A stretch of 64,000 nucleotides of DNA, from assembly GCA_030426805.1 (NCBI GenBank), contig JAUHXU010000003.1:62001-126000 (forward strand). The letters are read 5' to 3'. Of the stretch, positions 54,715 through 63,216 are shown in pieces (positions within the stretch are counted from its first letter, which is position 1; every line of letters begins with the position of its first letter). This stretch comes from a bacterium. GTDB taxonomy: Bacteria > Planctomycetota > JAFGQW01. The notes beneath the pieces are model-generated. The model did no database searches, was not told where the DNA came from, and was given only the letters and a program-made list of their open reading frames with translations. The translations under genes and the position numbers were made by a program.

Positions 54715-55635
54715 TCAGCGCGGCGCGGGCACGTCGAACCGACCGCTCACGAGGTAGTCGCTGCCGTCCTCGCACTGGAACGTGAACACGTAGCAGGCGA
54801 TCGCCTCGTCGTTGCCGACCGGGCGCGCCAACGGGCCGCCGGGCGCGGCCGGAATCGTGAACCGCAGTTGTCGACGCTCGGCGGGGATCGTCTCGCCGCG
54901 GGCGACGAACAGCTCGCCGTCGTCGTGCTTCGCATCGCCGTCGGTGTCGTAGAACGCGACCATGCGATACGACGACACCCGCGCGCCGTCGAGCGTCGCG
55001 ATCCGGACCGCCGCCCAGGAGACGCGGCCGTCGGCGCCGAGCACGGGCTTGTCGACCGAGATCGACTTCGTGTCCGTCCGGATGCCGCCGGCGCTCCCGT
55101 CGTTCGGAGGCATCGACGGACCGCAGCCGGTGGACGCGAGCGTGATCGCGACGATCAGCAGCCCCGCGAGCCAGCGGCGAAAGTGACTGGCGAGTGCCTC
55201 GTAGACCGGCACGCGAAACGGCGTCGTCTCTCGCATCAGCTCCTCCATGCGCATCCATCGCCATGCGCGAAACTCCGGGTGGCCGCACCCATCGAGGCAG
55301 ATCCGCGACGCGTCCCCGACGAGCCGGTAGCAGAACCACTTCTGCACCTGGCCACGACCGAGGTGCGGGCGGCGAAGCCCCTCGGGCAGCTCGTAGGCGA
55401 GCCACCCCGGACACTCGCCGAGCGGCTCGAGGTCGTCGGCCTCGAGACCGGTCTCCTCCGCGACCTCACGCAACGCCGCCGTCGCCGGCTCCTCGCCGAC
55501 GTCGAGTCCGCCCTGCGGCATCTGCCAGAAGCCGTGGCGATCGATCCGCTCGAACGCGAGGATCGCACCGGTGTCGTCGAGGATCATCGCGCCCACGTTG
55601 GCGCGGAAGAACTGGGCATCCGTTCGGTCGCTCAT
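54715..55635 (-). CDS. Nudix hydrolase (RppH-like) fused in frame to a lipoprotein-like tail
   Basis: The 306-residue frame starts at the ATG at 55635 (GAGG 6 nt upstream). Residues 1 to about 155 are RppH-like: FFRANVGAMILDD, MPQGGLDVGEE and the Nudix box G-x5-E-x7-REVAEETGL, WLAYELPEGLRR, QKWFCYRLVG. RppH removes pyrophosphate from mRNA 5' ends. Without a stop, the frame runs on into a hydrophobic segment and a lipobox (IVAITLASTGC, Cys171), then a 135-residue secreted-type domain (WAAVRIATLDGARVSSYRMV). A cytoplasmic RppH joined to a lipoprotein is odd. Either an internal start (GTG at 55212, residue 142) makes a separate lipoprotein, or a stop was lost, or the fusion is real. Confidence 0.75.
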   Translation of the reverse strand: MSDRTDAQFFRANVGAMILDDTGAILAFERIDRHGFWQMPQGGLDVGEEPATAALREVAEETGLEADDLEPLGECPGWLAYELPEGLRRPHLGRGQVQKWFCYRLVGDASRICLDGCGHPEFRAWRWMRMEELMRETTPFRVPVYEALASHFRRWLAGLLIVAITLASTGCGPSMPPNDGSAGGIRTDTKSISVDKPVLGADGRVSWAAVRIATLDGARVSSYRMVAFYDTDGDAKHDDGELFVARGETIPAERRQLRFTIPAAPGGPLARPVGNDEAIACYVFTFQCEDGSDYLVSGRFDVPAPR

Positions 55636-55716
55636 CACGGCCCTCTCGCTACCCGGCGCCGGCCGGGTCGACTACAACTTGGTCGATCGCTCGAGACCAA
55701 CCTACGCACGGACCCG

Positions 55717-56751
55717 ATGAGCGCCAATACCCTGGGACACCTCTTTCGCGTCACGACGTTCGGCGAGAGCCACGGCGTCGCGCTCGGTGCGGTCGTCGAC
55801 GGATGCCCGGCCGGTGTCGCGTTCGACCCGGCGCTGCTCCAGGCGATGCTCGACCGGCGCCGTCCGGGCCAGAGCGCGGTCGTCTCGGCGCGCGACGAAG
55901 CCGACGTCGTCGAGGTGCTGAGCGGCGTCCACGACGGCAAGACACTCGGGACACCGATCGCGATGTGCGTCCGCAACCGCGACGCGCGCCCCGGCGACTA
56001 CGCGGCGATCGCCGCGGCACCACGCCCCGGCCACGCCGACGACACGTGGCGCACGAAGCGCGGACACGTCGATCCCCGCGGCGGGGGTCGCGCCTCGGGG
56101 CGCGAGACGGTCGCGCGCGTCATGGCCGCTGCGGTCGCACGCATGCTGCTCGCCGAGGTCGCCCCGACGCTCGCCGTCGTGGGCTACGCGCGCGCGATCG
56201 GACCGTTCTCGCTCGACGACGCGGACGCGGCGGCCGTCACCGACACGGCCTCGGTCGATCAGCACCCGACGCGCTTTCCGTCGGCCGACGCCGATCGCGT
56301 CGCGGCGCTGCTCGCCGACGCGAAGCGCGACGGCAAGAGCTACGGCGGAATCGCCGAACTCCGGATCGAAGGCGTGCCGGCCGGCCTCGGGCAGCCGGTG
56401 TTCCGCAAGCTCAAGGCCGACCTCGCCGGCGCGATGCTCGGCGTCGGTGCGACCGCCGGCGTCGAGTTCGGCGACGGGTTCGCTGCCGCACAGGCCGAGG
56501 GAAGCGAGTTTCACCGCCGCGAGAGCAGCACCCACTACGGCGGCATCCGCGGCGGCATCGCGACCGGCGAGCCGATCGTTCTGCGCGTCGCGTTCAAGCC
56601 GACCGCGACCGTGCTCGACGAAGCCAAGCGCGGGCGACACGACCCATGCATCGTCCCGCGTGCACTCCCCGTGCTCGAGGCGATGGCGTGGCTCGTCGCT
56701 GCGGATCACTGGCTCCTCGCGCGGACCGATCGGACGGACACGCTGCGATGA
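55717..56751 (+). CDS. aroC: Chorismate synthase
   Basis: The 344-residue enzyme makes chorismate from EPSP with reduced FMN. Signatures: FRVTTFGESHGVALGAVVDG, RRPGQSAVVSARDEADVVEV, GTPIAMCVRNRDA, GGGRASGRETVARV, and near the C terminus HYGGIRGGIATGEPIVLRV, AFKPTATV and RHDPCIVPRALPVLEAMAW. It starts at the ATG at 55717. Its stop overlaps the small membrane protein's ATG (ATGA). It supplies the chorismate used by menF 2.3 kb away. Confidence 0.97.
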   Translation: MSANTLGHLFRVTTFGESHGVALGAVVDGCPAGVAFDPALLQAMLDRRRPGQSAVVSARDEADVVEVLSGVHDGKTLGTPIAMCVRNRDARPGDYAAIAAAPRPGHADDTWRTKRGHVDPRGGGRASGRETVARVMAAAVARMLLAEVAPTLAVVGYARAIGPFSLDDADAAAVTDTASVDQHPTRFPSADADRVAALLADAKRDGKSYGGIAELRIEGVPAGLGQPVFRKLKADLAGAMLGVGATAGVEFGDGFAAAQAEGSEFHRRESSTHYGGIRGGIATGEPIVLRVAFKPTATVLDEAKRGRHDPCIVPRALPVLEAMAWLVAADHWLLARTDRTDTLR

Positions 56752-57383
56752 CCAGCGAAGCGAAGAGCGCCAACTGGGTCGCGCCGCTCGTCGCGGTCGG
56801 CACGTTCTTCCTGATCGCGAGTTCGATCGGGATCGCGCTCTACTTCTACTTCACCGGCGAGTTCCTGCACCGCGACCGCCAACCGGAACGCGGCCCGCTC
56901 GACGTCGAAGTTCGCTCGGACGCGGGACCGCTCGCCGATGCGTGGCTGCTCGTCGAGAGCAGCACGGACCGGCGCGTCCTCGACAGTTACAAGAAGACCG
57001 TCGGGCTCAGCGCGATCCTGCGCACCGACGCGAACGGCCGCCTGACGATCCCGCCGCGGATCACCGCTCACGCAAACCTCGACATGCTGTGCTGGGCCCC
57101 GGGCCACGCGACCGGCGCGTTCCGGCGATTCCAGCGCGGTTCGGCGAACAAGCAGGATCACCTGCTCGAGCGCGGCAGCGCCGATCCGAGCCGACCGCTC
57201 CCACCGGGCACGGTCGCGACGCTGACGCTCGTCCCCGATCCGAGCGGCGGCGGCCGTGCGCGCATCGAGCGGCGACTCCGCCTCTTCGATCCGACGCGCC
57301 TGCACGACGAGTCGCGGACGATCGAGGACGTCCGTGCGGCGCTCGCCGGCGCCGAGCGAGCCTATCCGACGACGCCGCGATAG
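56748..57383 (+). CDS. Single-pass membrane protein of unknown function
   Basis: The 211-residue protein has one transmembrane helix at about residues 11-35 (VAPLVAVGTFFLIASSIGIA) and an exported C-terminal domain. That domain reads LDVEVRSDAGPLADAWLLVE, ILRTDANGRLTIPPRITA and PPGTVATLTLVPDPSGGG and recalls carboxypeptidase-regulatory-like or other small beta-sandwich folds. No enzyme motif is seen. It is coupled to aroC by ATGA and its 3' end overlaps menG tail-to-tail by 22 bp. No function can be assigned. Confidence 0.7.
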   Translation: MTSEAKSANWVAPLVAVGTFFLIASSIGIALYFYFTGEFLHRDRQPERGPLDVEVRSDAGPLADAWLLVESSTDRRVLDSYKKTVGLSAILRTDANGRLTIPPRITAHANLDMLCWAPGHATGAFRRFQRGSANKQDHLLERGSADPSRPLPPGTVATLTLVPDPSGGGRARIERRLRLFDPTRLHDESRTIEDVRAALAGAERAYPTTPR

Positions 57384-58108
57384 ACGTAGGCGATGCCGCC
57401 CATCCGCGGGCGGACATCGACGTCGGTGATGCCCGGCACCGCGGCGAAGATCCGCGCGAAGGCATCGCCGCACGGAAACGCCGCCGACGACGACTCGAGG
57501 TAGCGGTAGGCGCCGGGCTGGCCGGTCAGCCAGCCGCCCAGCCGCGGCAACACGTGGCGCGCGTAGCACCGATAAGCACCGCGCAGCACCGGCGTACGCA
57601 TCTGGCCGAACTCGAGCACGAGCACCGAACCGCCCGGCCGCGTGACGCGCGCCATCTCCGCGAGCGCGCCCGGCACGTCGGCGACGTTGCGGATGCCGAA
57701 CGCGATCGAGGCGTGATCGAAGTGGTCGTCGCCGAACGGCAGCGCGGTCACGTCCGCCACCGAACACGGCACGGCGACACCGGCCCGCGCCGCCTTGCCC
57801 GGTGTCGGCTCGAGCATCTCGCGGCAGAAGTCGGTGGCGACGACCGCACCGTCCGGCCCGACCGCGTGCGCAAACGCGATCGCGAGGTCGCCGGTGCCAC
57901 TGGCACAGTCGAGCACGCGCTGGCCGGCCGCGGCCCCGCTCATCCGGACGAGCGTCCGGCGCCATCGGTGGTGGATCCGAACCGACAGCACGTCGTTGGC
58001 GCGGTCGTAGCCGGGCGCGACCTTCGCGAACATCGCGCGGATGCGCGTCGGATCGGGACCGGTTCGGTCGGTCTCGGCGGTCGGGTCGTCGCGCCGAGCC
58101 GCGTTCAC
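57362..58108 (-). CDS. menG: Demethylmenaquinone methyltransferase
   Basis: The 248-residue SAM-dependent methyltransferase of the UbiE/MenG family starts at a GTG overlapping the aroF stop. Motifs: MFAKVAPGYDRANDVLSVRI and HHRWRRTLV, VLDCASGTGDLAIAFAHAVG (SAM loop), VVATDFCREMLEPTPGKA, HFDHASIAFGIRNVADVPGA and MARVTRPGGSVLVLEFGQ. It adds the C-methyl group to demethylmenaquinone, the last step of the pathway whose other genes lie just to the right. UbiE-type proteins can also serve ubiquinone, but no ubiquinone gene is seen here, so menG is the better name. Confidence 0.93.
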   Translation of the reverse strand: MNAARRDDPTAETDRTGPDPTRIRAMFAKVAPGYDRANDVLSVRIHHRWRRTLVRMSGAAAGQRVLDCASGTGDLAIAFAHAVGPDGAVVATDFCREMLEPTPGKAARAGVAVPCSVADVTALPFGDDHFDHASIAFGIRNVADVPGALAEMARVTRPGGSVLVLEFGQMRTPVLRGAYRCYARHVLPRLGGWLTGQPGAYRYLESSSAAFPCGDAFARIFAAVPGITDVDVRPRMGGIAYVYRGVVG

Positions 58109-58959
58109 CGCGACGGGACGGACGACGGCGTGCCGACCGTGCGGCCGGTCGCTTCGACGATCGGCGTCACTTGCTCGACGAGATCGCGGAATGCCGCGAG
58201 ATCGAGCGATTGCGCGCCGTCGGACTGCGCCTCGTCGGGGCGCTCGTGCACCTCGACGAGGAGTCCGTCCGCGCCGACCGCGGCCGCGGCGAGCGCCAAC
58301 GGCGTGACGAGCGTCCGGTGACCGGCGGCGTGCGACGGATCGACGATGACCGGCAGCGCGGTCGACCGCTTCGCGATCGGCACCGCCGTCAGATCGAGGG
58401 TCGCGCGGGTGCCCGGCTCGAACGTTCGGATGCCGCGCTCGCACAGTACGACGTCGCAGTTGCCCTCGGCGGTGACGTAATCGGCCGCCTTCAGCCACTC
58501 GTCGACCGTCGCGCCGAAGCCTCGCTTGAGCAGCACCGGCCGATCGGCGCGCCCGAGTTCGGCGAGCAGGTCGTAATTGAACATGTTGCGCGTGCCGACC
58601 TGGAAGACGTCGACGAAATCGCGCATCGGCTCGATCTGGCGGGGGTCGGTCAGTTCGCTGACGAGGGGCATCCGCATCGCGTCGCGAACCGCCCGCGCTG
58701 CCTCGTAGCCGGCCTCCCGGAGGCCTTGAAAGCTCAGGCGGTCGGTCCTTAGCTTGAAGATGCCTCCGCGCAGGGCCACGGCGCCCGCCGCGCGAACGCC
58801 CTCTGCGACGGTCCGAAATCCGTCGGCAGACTCGATGGCGCACGGTCCGGCGATGATCGCGAACGCGTCACCGCCGATCGTCACCGGCGCCACAGGCGCG
58901 AGGCCGACGGTCACCGGTCGCGTGCGGGGCCCGTCGGGCACTTCGCGGGGATTTGGCAT
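58105..58959 (-). CDS. aroF: 3-deoxy-7-phosphoheptulonate synthase (DAHP synthase)
   Basis: The 284-residue enzyme opens the shikimate pathway, condensing PEP and erythrose-4-phosphate. It is of the short KDO8P-synthase-like (AroF/AroG-related) subfamily: AIIAGPCAIESADGFRTVAE, ALRGGIFKLRTDRLSFQG (a Lys in the active site), FVDVFQVGTRNMFNYDLLAE, PVLLKRGFGATVDEWL, NCDVVLCERGIRTFE, VIVDPSHAAGHRTLV and ADGLLVEVHERPDEAQSDG (metal ligands). There is no N-terminal ACT/ferredoxin-like regulatory domain, so feedback control by this route is not expected. The stop overlaps the menG start (GTGA). It is divergent from menF with 43 bp between starts. Confidence 0.95.
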   Translation of the reverse strand: MPNPREVPDGPRTRPVTVGLAPVAPVTIGGDAFAIIAGPCAIESADGFRTVAEGVRAAGAVALRGGIFKLRTDRLSFQGLREAGYEAARAVRDAMRMPLVSELTDPRQIEPMRDFVDVFQVGTRNMFNYDLLAELGRADRPVLLKRGFGATVDEWLKAADYVTAEGNCDVVLCERGIRTFEPGTRATLDLTAVPIAKRSTALPVIVDPSHAAGHRTLVTPLALAAAAVGADGLLVEVHERPDEAQSDGAQSLDLAAFRDLVEQVTPIVEATGRTVGTPSSVPSR

Positions 58960-59002
58960 GGAGTACGTGTAGCATCGCGGTGTCGGAATGCCAAGGCAAG
59001 CG

Positions 59003-60049
59003 ATGAGTGAATCGGAAGCCCGCGCGGTCGACCTCCCGTTCCCGACCGACGGCGCGTTGATCGGCGAACGACCGGGGCGCGTGCGGCTCGCCTGCGGTCC
59101 ACTGCGCCGCGCTCGGACACCGGCCGACGACGCACCGAGCCTCTACGCGCCCGACTTCTTCCTCGACGACGAGACGCCGTGGCTGCACGCGAACGCGTGG
59201 CGCGACGTGGACGCGCGCGACGTCGTCGACGCGATCGCCCCCGCGCTCGCGGTCGACCGACCGGATCGCGCGCCGTGGGACGTCGCGTTTCGGGACGCGC
59301 TCGACGCGATCGCACGCGGCGAGATCGAGAAGCTCGTGCCGGTCGTCTTCGCCGAAGGGACGCTCTCGCCGCCGCCGGACCCGGCGGCATTCGTCGAGCG
59401 CGCGCTGCGCCACGTCGCCGACGCACCGGCGCAGATCCCCTACGGGCGTTGGCGCGACGGCTCGGGCGTCGTCGGCACGACGCCCGAGGTGCTCTTTCGT
59501 CTCGACGCCGACGGCACGATCGAGACGATGGCGCTCGCCGGCACCGCGTCGCCGGCGGACGCGGCCGGTCTCCTCGACGACGCGAAGCAGCGCCACGAGC
59601 ACGACGTCGTCCTGTCGTTCATTCGCGACGCCCTCGAAGGACTCGGCGCGGACGTCGACGTCGGGGCGACCGACGTGCTTCGGCTGCCCCACCTCGCACA
59701 CCTGCGCACCCCGGTCCGCGCTCGCGCGTCGCGCACGCCGTCGTTCGACGCGATCGTCCGCGCGCTGCATCCGACGCCGGCCCTGGGTGGCCAACCGTCG
59801 GCCGGTGCGCTCGCGCGTCTGCGGGAGCTCGACCGCGACGTTCGGCGCGGGCGCTTCGGTGCACCGTTCGGCATCCTGCACCCGGACGGTCGCGCGCTCT
59901 GCGTCGTCGCGATCCGCAACATCGCTTGGCGTGGCGACCGCGTCCGCATCGGTGCGGGCGCGGGGCTCGTCGCCGGCAGTCGCGCCGAAGACGAGTGGCG
60001 CGAACTCGAGCGCAAGATCGCCTCGGTCGCGTCGGTCTTCGGCTCGTGA
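59003..60049 (+). CDS. menF: Isochorismate synthase
   Basis: The 348-residue enzyme converts chorismate to isochorismate, the first committed step of menaquinone synthesis. It starts at the ATG at 59003 (AAGG 6 nt upstream); an in-frame ATG at 58988 adds five residues. It is shorter than typical MenF (about 430), with a reduced N-terminal part. The chorismate-binding core is complete: GEIEKLVPVVF, RWRDGSGVVGTTPEVLFRLD, METMALAGTASP-like segment (TMALAGTASP), KQRHEHDVVLSFIRDAL, LHPTPALGG and FGAPFGILHPDGRALCVVAI. It belongs to the menFDHBA operon and overlaps menD (GTGA). Confidence 0.93.
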   Translation: MSESEARAVDLPFPTDGALIGERPGRVRLACGPLRRARTPADDAPSLYAPDFFLDDETPWLHANAWRDVDARDVVDAIAPALAVDRPDRAPWDVAFRDALDAIARGEIEKLVPVVFAEGTLSPPPDPAAFVERALRHVADAPAQIPYGRWRDGSGVVGTTPEVLFRLDADGTIETMALAGTASPADAAGLLDDAKQRHEHDVVLSFIRDALEGLGADVDVGATDVLRLPHLAHLRTPVRARASRTPSFDAIVRALHPTPALGGQPSAGALARLRELDRDVRRGRFGAPFGILHPDGRALCVVAIRNIAWRGDRVRIGAGAGLVAGSRAEDEWRELERKIASVASVFGS

Positions 60050-61599
60050 GCGCGCAGACCAACGTCGCGCGCGCGACCTCGCTCGTCGCAGCCGCGGCCG
60101 CCCGCGGCGTCACGACGTGGTGCGTCGCACCGGGTGGCCGTAACGCGCCGTTGGCGGCGGTGCTCGACGCAGCGGACGGCGTGCGGGTCGTCACGCACTT
60201 CGAGGAACGCGCGGCAGCGTTCTTCGCGCTCGGCCGTGCGCGGCGCGACCGTGCGCCGGTCGCGGTCGTCACGACGTCCGGCACCGCCGCGGCCGAGCTG
60301 CTCCCGGCCGCGATCGAGGCGCGCTACTCGGGCACCCCGCTCGTGTTCGTGACGGCCGACCGACCGCACGACCTGCGCGGCACCGGTGCCCCCCAGGCGA
60401 TCGAACAGAACGGCCTCCTCGCGCCGTGGGCCCCGACGATCGTCGATGCGGACGTCGGCGCCGCGGTCGCACTCCCGCCACTCGATCCGTGCGGCCCGGT
60501 GCACGTGAACATCGCGTTCGGCGAGCCGCTCCTCGACGCGACCCCGAGCGCGTTCGGGGTGCGGGCGGTCGACGAGACGGACGCGATCGACGCGACACCC
60601 CCCGCCGCTTTGACCGCCCTGCTCGCACGGGCCCGGCGACCGTTCCTCGCGATCGGCGGCCTCGCGCCCGACGACGTTGCGCCGGTGCGTGCGTTCGCGG
60701 AACGACTGGGTGCGCCGTTGCATGCCGATGCAACGTCGCAACTCCGCAACGACCCGACGCTCGCCGCGCTTCGACTGACCGGCGGGGACGCGTCGATTCG
60801 CGCCGCGTTGGCAGAGGCCGACGCCGTCATCCGGATCGGCGCGGTCCCGATCGGCCGCTTCTGGCGCGACCTGGAACGCGACACGCGCCCGATCGCGTCC
60901 GTCGCCCGCGCGCCCTATCCCGGTGTCGCACACGGGGCGATCGATCGCGTCGCCCGGTTCGATTCGCTCGCGGGGATCGACCTCGCGCCGACCGGCTGGG
61001 ACACCGACGCCCTGCGCGCCGCCGATCGCGCACGTACGACCGCGATCGACGCGCTGCTCGATTCGCACCCGCGCGCCGAGCCCGCGCTCGTCCGCGCGCT
61101 GTCGCGAATCGCCGACGGCTTCGTCTACCTCGGCAACAGCCTGCCGATCCGCGAATGGTGCGCGTTCGCCGACCGCACCCACTCCCCCGACCGGGTCGAC
61201 GCGAGCCGCGGGGCCAACGGGATCGACGGGCAGCTCTCGACGTTCCTCGGCGGCGTGCGCGACGGCGAGACCGCATGGGCCGTCGTCGGTGACCTGACCG
61301 CGCTCTACGATCTCGCGGCTCCGTGGGTCGTCGACGCGATCGGCGCGACGCGGCTCCGGATCGCGATCGTCAACAACGGCGGCGGCCGCATCTTCGAGCG
61401 CGTCTTCGGAGACACCGCGCTCGCGAACGAACACGCGCGTCGCTTCGACGCCTGGGCGTCGATGTGGGGCCTGTCCCACGTGCGCTGCGACACGATCCCG
61501 ACGCGCGACGAGTGGCCGGACCGCACGGTGGTCGAGATCGTGCCCGACCGCGAGCAGACCGGTGCGTTCTGGCGCGCGCACGACGAGGTCGCCGGGTGA
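60046..61599 (+). CDS. menD: 2-succinyl-5-enolpyruvyl-6-hydroxy-3-cyclohexene-1-carboxylate synthase
   Basis: The 517-residue ThDP-dependent enzyme adds a succinyl semialdehyde unit from 2-oxoglutarate to isochorismate. It starts at a GTG overlapping menF. Motifs: [39 protein letters not shown] (catalytic Glu), [71 protein letters not shown] and [16 protein letters not shown] with NNGGGRIFE, the ThDP-metal binding part. It is somewhat short for MenD (usually about 550). It overlaps menH (GTGA). Confidence 0.96.
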   Translation: MSAQTNVARATSLVAAAAARGVTTWCVAPGGRNAPLAAVLDAADGVRVVTHFEERAAAFFALGRARRDRAPVAVVTTSGTAAAELLPAAIEARYSGTPLVFVTADRPHDLRGTGAPQAIEQNGLLAPWAPTIVDADVGAAVALPPLDPCGPVHVNIAFGEPLLDATPSAFGVRAVDETDAIDATPPAALTALLARARRPFLAIGGLAPDDVAPVRAFAERLGAPLHADATSQLRNDPTLAALRLTGGDASIRAALAEADAVIRIGAVPIGRFWRDLERDTRPIASVARAPYPGVAHGAIDRVARFDSLAGIDLAPTGWDTDALRAADRARTTAIDALLDSHPRAEPALVRALSRIADGFVYLGNSLPIREWCAFADRTHSPDRVDASRGANGIDGQLSTFLGGVRDGETAWAVVGDLTALYDLAAPWVVDAIGATRLRIAIVNNGGGRIFERVFGDTALANEHARRFDAWASMWGLSHVRCDTIPTRDEWPDRTVVEIVPDREQTGAFWRAHDEVAG

Positions 61600-62303
61600 T
61601 TCGCTGCCTGCACGGCTTCCTCGGATCGGGTCACGACTTCGCGCCGTTCGTCGACGCGCTCGAACGGACCGGCTTCGGTGGCGTCGACGCGCCGGACCTG
61701 TTCGCTGCGCCGCGCGAGCCGTCCTCGCTCGCGGACGCGGGCGCCGCGCTCGCGCGCGATGCCGTCGGCGACGTCGTGATCGGCTACTCGCTCGGCGGAC
61801 GACTCGCGCTCCACGCGCTGCTCGCCGCGCCGCGCGCGTGGCGTGCCGCCGTGATCGTCGCCGCGCATCCGGGACTCGCCGATCCGGAGGCCCGTGCCAC
61901 ACGCCGGCGGGACGACGAGGCATGGGCACGACGGTTCGAATCGGCCCCGTGGCCCGCGCTGATCGACGCGTGGAACGAACGCGCGGTGTTCGGCGCTCGG
62001 CGACCACCGACACGCGACGAGCACCGCTTCGACCGCGGCGCCCTCGCCTCCGGCCTGCGGGCGTGGTCGCTCGGCGCCCAGGCGCCCCTCCTCGACCGGC
62101 TCGCGACGATTCCGTGCCCGGTCCTGTGGATCGTCGGCGGCGACGACTATCCCTTCCGAACGCTCGGCGAGCAGGCGGTCACGCGCCTGCCGCGCGGCGA
62201 GTTCGTGACGATCCCCGGTGCGGCGCACCGCGTGCTCGTCGACGCGCCCGACCGCTTCGCCGACGAGACGACCGAGTTCCTGCGTCGCGTGAGAGGTGAC
62301 TGA
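61596..62303 (+). CDS. menH: 2-succinyl-6-hydroxy-2,4-cyclohexadiene-1-carboxylate synthase
   Basis: The 235-residue alpha/beta hydrolase-fold enzyme starts at a GTG overlapping menD. It removes pyruvate from the MenD product (SEPHCHC to SHCHC). Visible: [19 protein letters not shown] (oxyanion region), the nucleophile elbow [30 protein letters not shown] with an acidic residue and [19 protein letters not shown] with the His. The triad is thus complete. The product lengths and gene order support MenH over a generic hydrolase. It is followed immediately by menB. Confidence 0.9.
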   Translation: MIRCLHGFLGSGHDFAPFVDALERTGFGGVDAPDLFAAPREPSSLADAGAALARDAVGDVVIGYSLGGRLALHALLAAPRAWRAAVIVAAHPGLADPEARATRRRDDEAWARRFESAPWPALIDAWNERAVFGARRPPTRDEHRFDRGALASGLRAWSLGAQAPLLDRLATIPCPVLWIVGGDDYPFRTLGEQAVTRLPRGEFVTIPGAAHRVLVDAPDRFADETTEFLRRVRGD

Positions 62304-63206
62304 ATGGCGACCCGCAACGCATCCACGAAGCGATCGACGAAGAAGCGCACGACGAAGAAGCCCGCCGCGACGAAGCCCCGCGCGAAGCGCACGACGTGGG
62401 CGTCGATGCGCGCGTTCGAGGACATCAAGCTCGAGCGCACCGACGACGGCATCGCGAAGGTGACGATCAACCGACCCGAGGTGCGCAACGCGTTCCGGCC
62501 GAAGACGGTCACCGAGTTGCTCGAGGCGTTCTCGATCGTGCGCGAGGATCCGGCGATCGGCGTCGTGATCCTGACCGGCGAGGGCACGAAGGCGTTCTGC
62601 TCCGGTGGCGACCAGAAGGTGCGCGGCGACGCGGGATACGTCGGTGGCGACGGTGTCCCGCGCTTGAACGTCCTCGACCTGCAGAAGGCGATCCGAAGCC
62701 TGCCGAAGCCGGTCGTCGCAATGGTGGCCGGCTACGCGATCGGCGGCGGGCACGTGCTGCACGTCGTCTGCGACCTGACGATCGCGGCGTCGAACGCACG
62801 CTTCGGCCAGACCGGCCCGAAGGTCGGCAGCTTCGACGGCGGACTCGGATCGAGCTACCTCGCGCGAATCGTCGGCCAGAAGAAGGCGCGCGAGATCTGG
62901 TATCTGTGTCGGCAATACGACGCGAAGCAAGCGCTCGAGATGGGCCTCGTCAACACGGTCGTGCCGGTCGCGCGCCTCGAAGCCGAGACGCTGACGTGGT
63001 GCCGCGAGATGCTGCAACACTCGCCGCTCGCGCTGCGCTGCCTGAAGGCGTCGATGAACGCCGACTGCGACGGTCAGGTCGGCCTCCTCGACCTCGCGGG
63101 CAACGCGACACTGCTCTACTACATGTCGCAGGAAGCCCAAGAGGGTCGCGACGCATTCGTCGAGAAGCGCAAGCCCGACTTCTCGAAGTTCCCGCGCGTG
63201 CCGTAG
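62304..63206 (+). CDS. menB: 1,4-dihydroxy-2-naphthoyl-CoA synthase with basic N-terminal tail
   Basis: The 300-residue crotonase-family enzyme closes the second naphthoquinone ring on O-succinylbenzoyl-CoA. The MenB core begins at about residue 31 ([16 protein letters not shown]): [80 protein letters not shown] and the C-terminal active-site region [20 protein letters not shown]. Before it lies a Lys/Thr/Arg-rich tail of about 29 residues that ordinary MenB lacks. The ATG at 62304 has AGAGG 7 nt upstream, which supports the longer start; a later Met at 62406 would give a standard-size protein. menC and menE were not found here. Confidence 0.95.
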   Translation: MATRNASTKRSTKKRTTKKPAATKPRAKRTTWASMRAFEDIKLERTDDGIAKVTINRPEVRNAFRPKTVTELLEAFSIVREDPAIGVVILTGEGTKAFCSGGDQKVRGDAGYVGGDGVPRLNVLDLQKAIRSLPKPVVAMVAGYAIGGGHVLHVVCDLTIAASNARFGQTGPKVGSFDGGLGSSYLARIVGQKKAREIWYLCRQYDAKQALEMGLVNTVVPVARLEAETLTWCREMLQHSPLALRCLKASMNADCDGQVGLLDLAGNATLLYYMSQEAQEGRDAFVEKRKPDFSKFPRVP

Positions 63207-63216
63207 GCGTCGCGCC

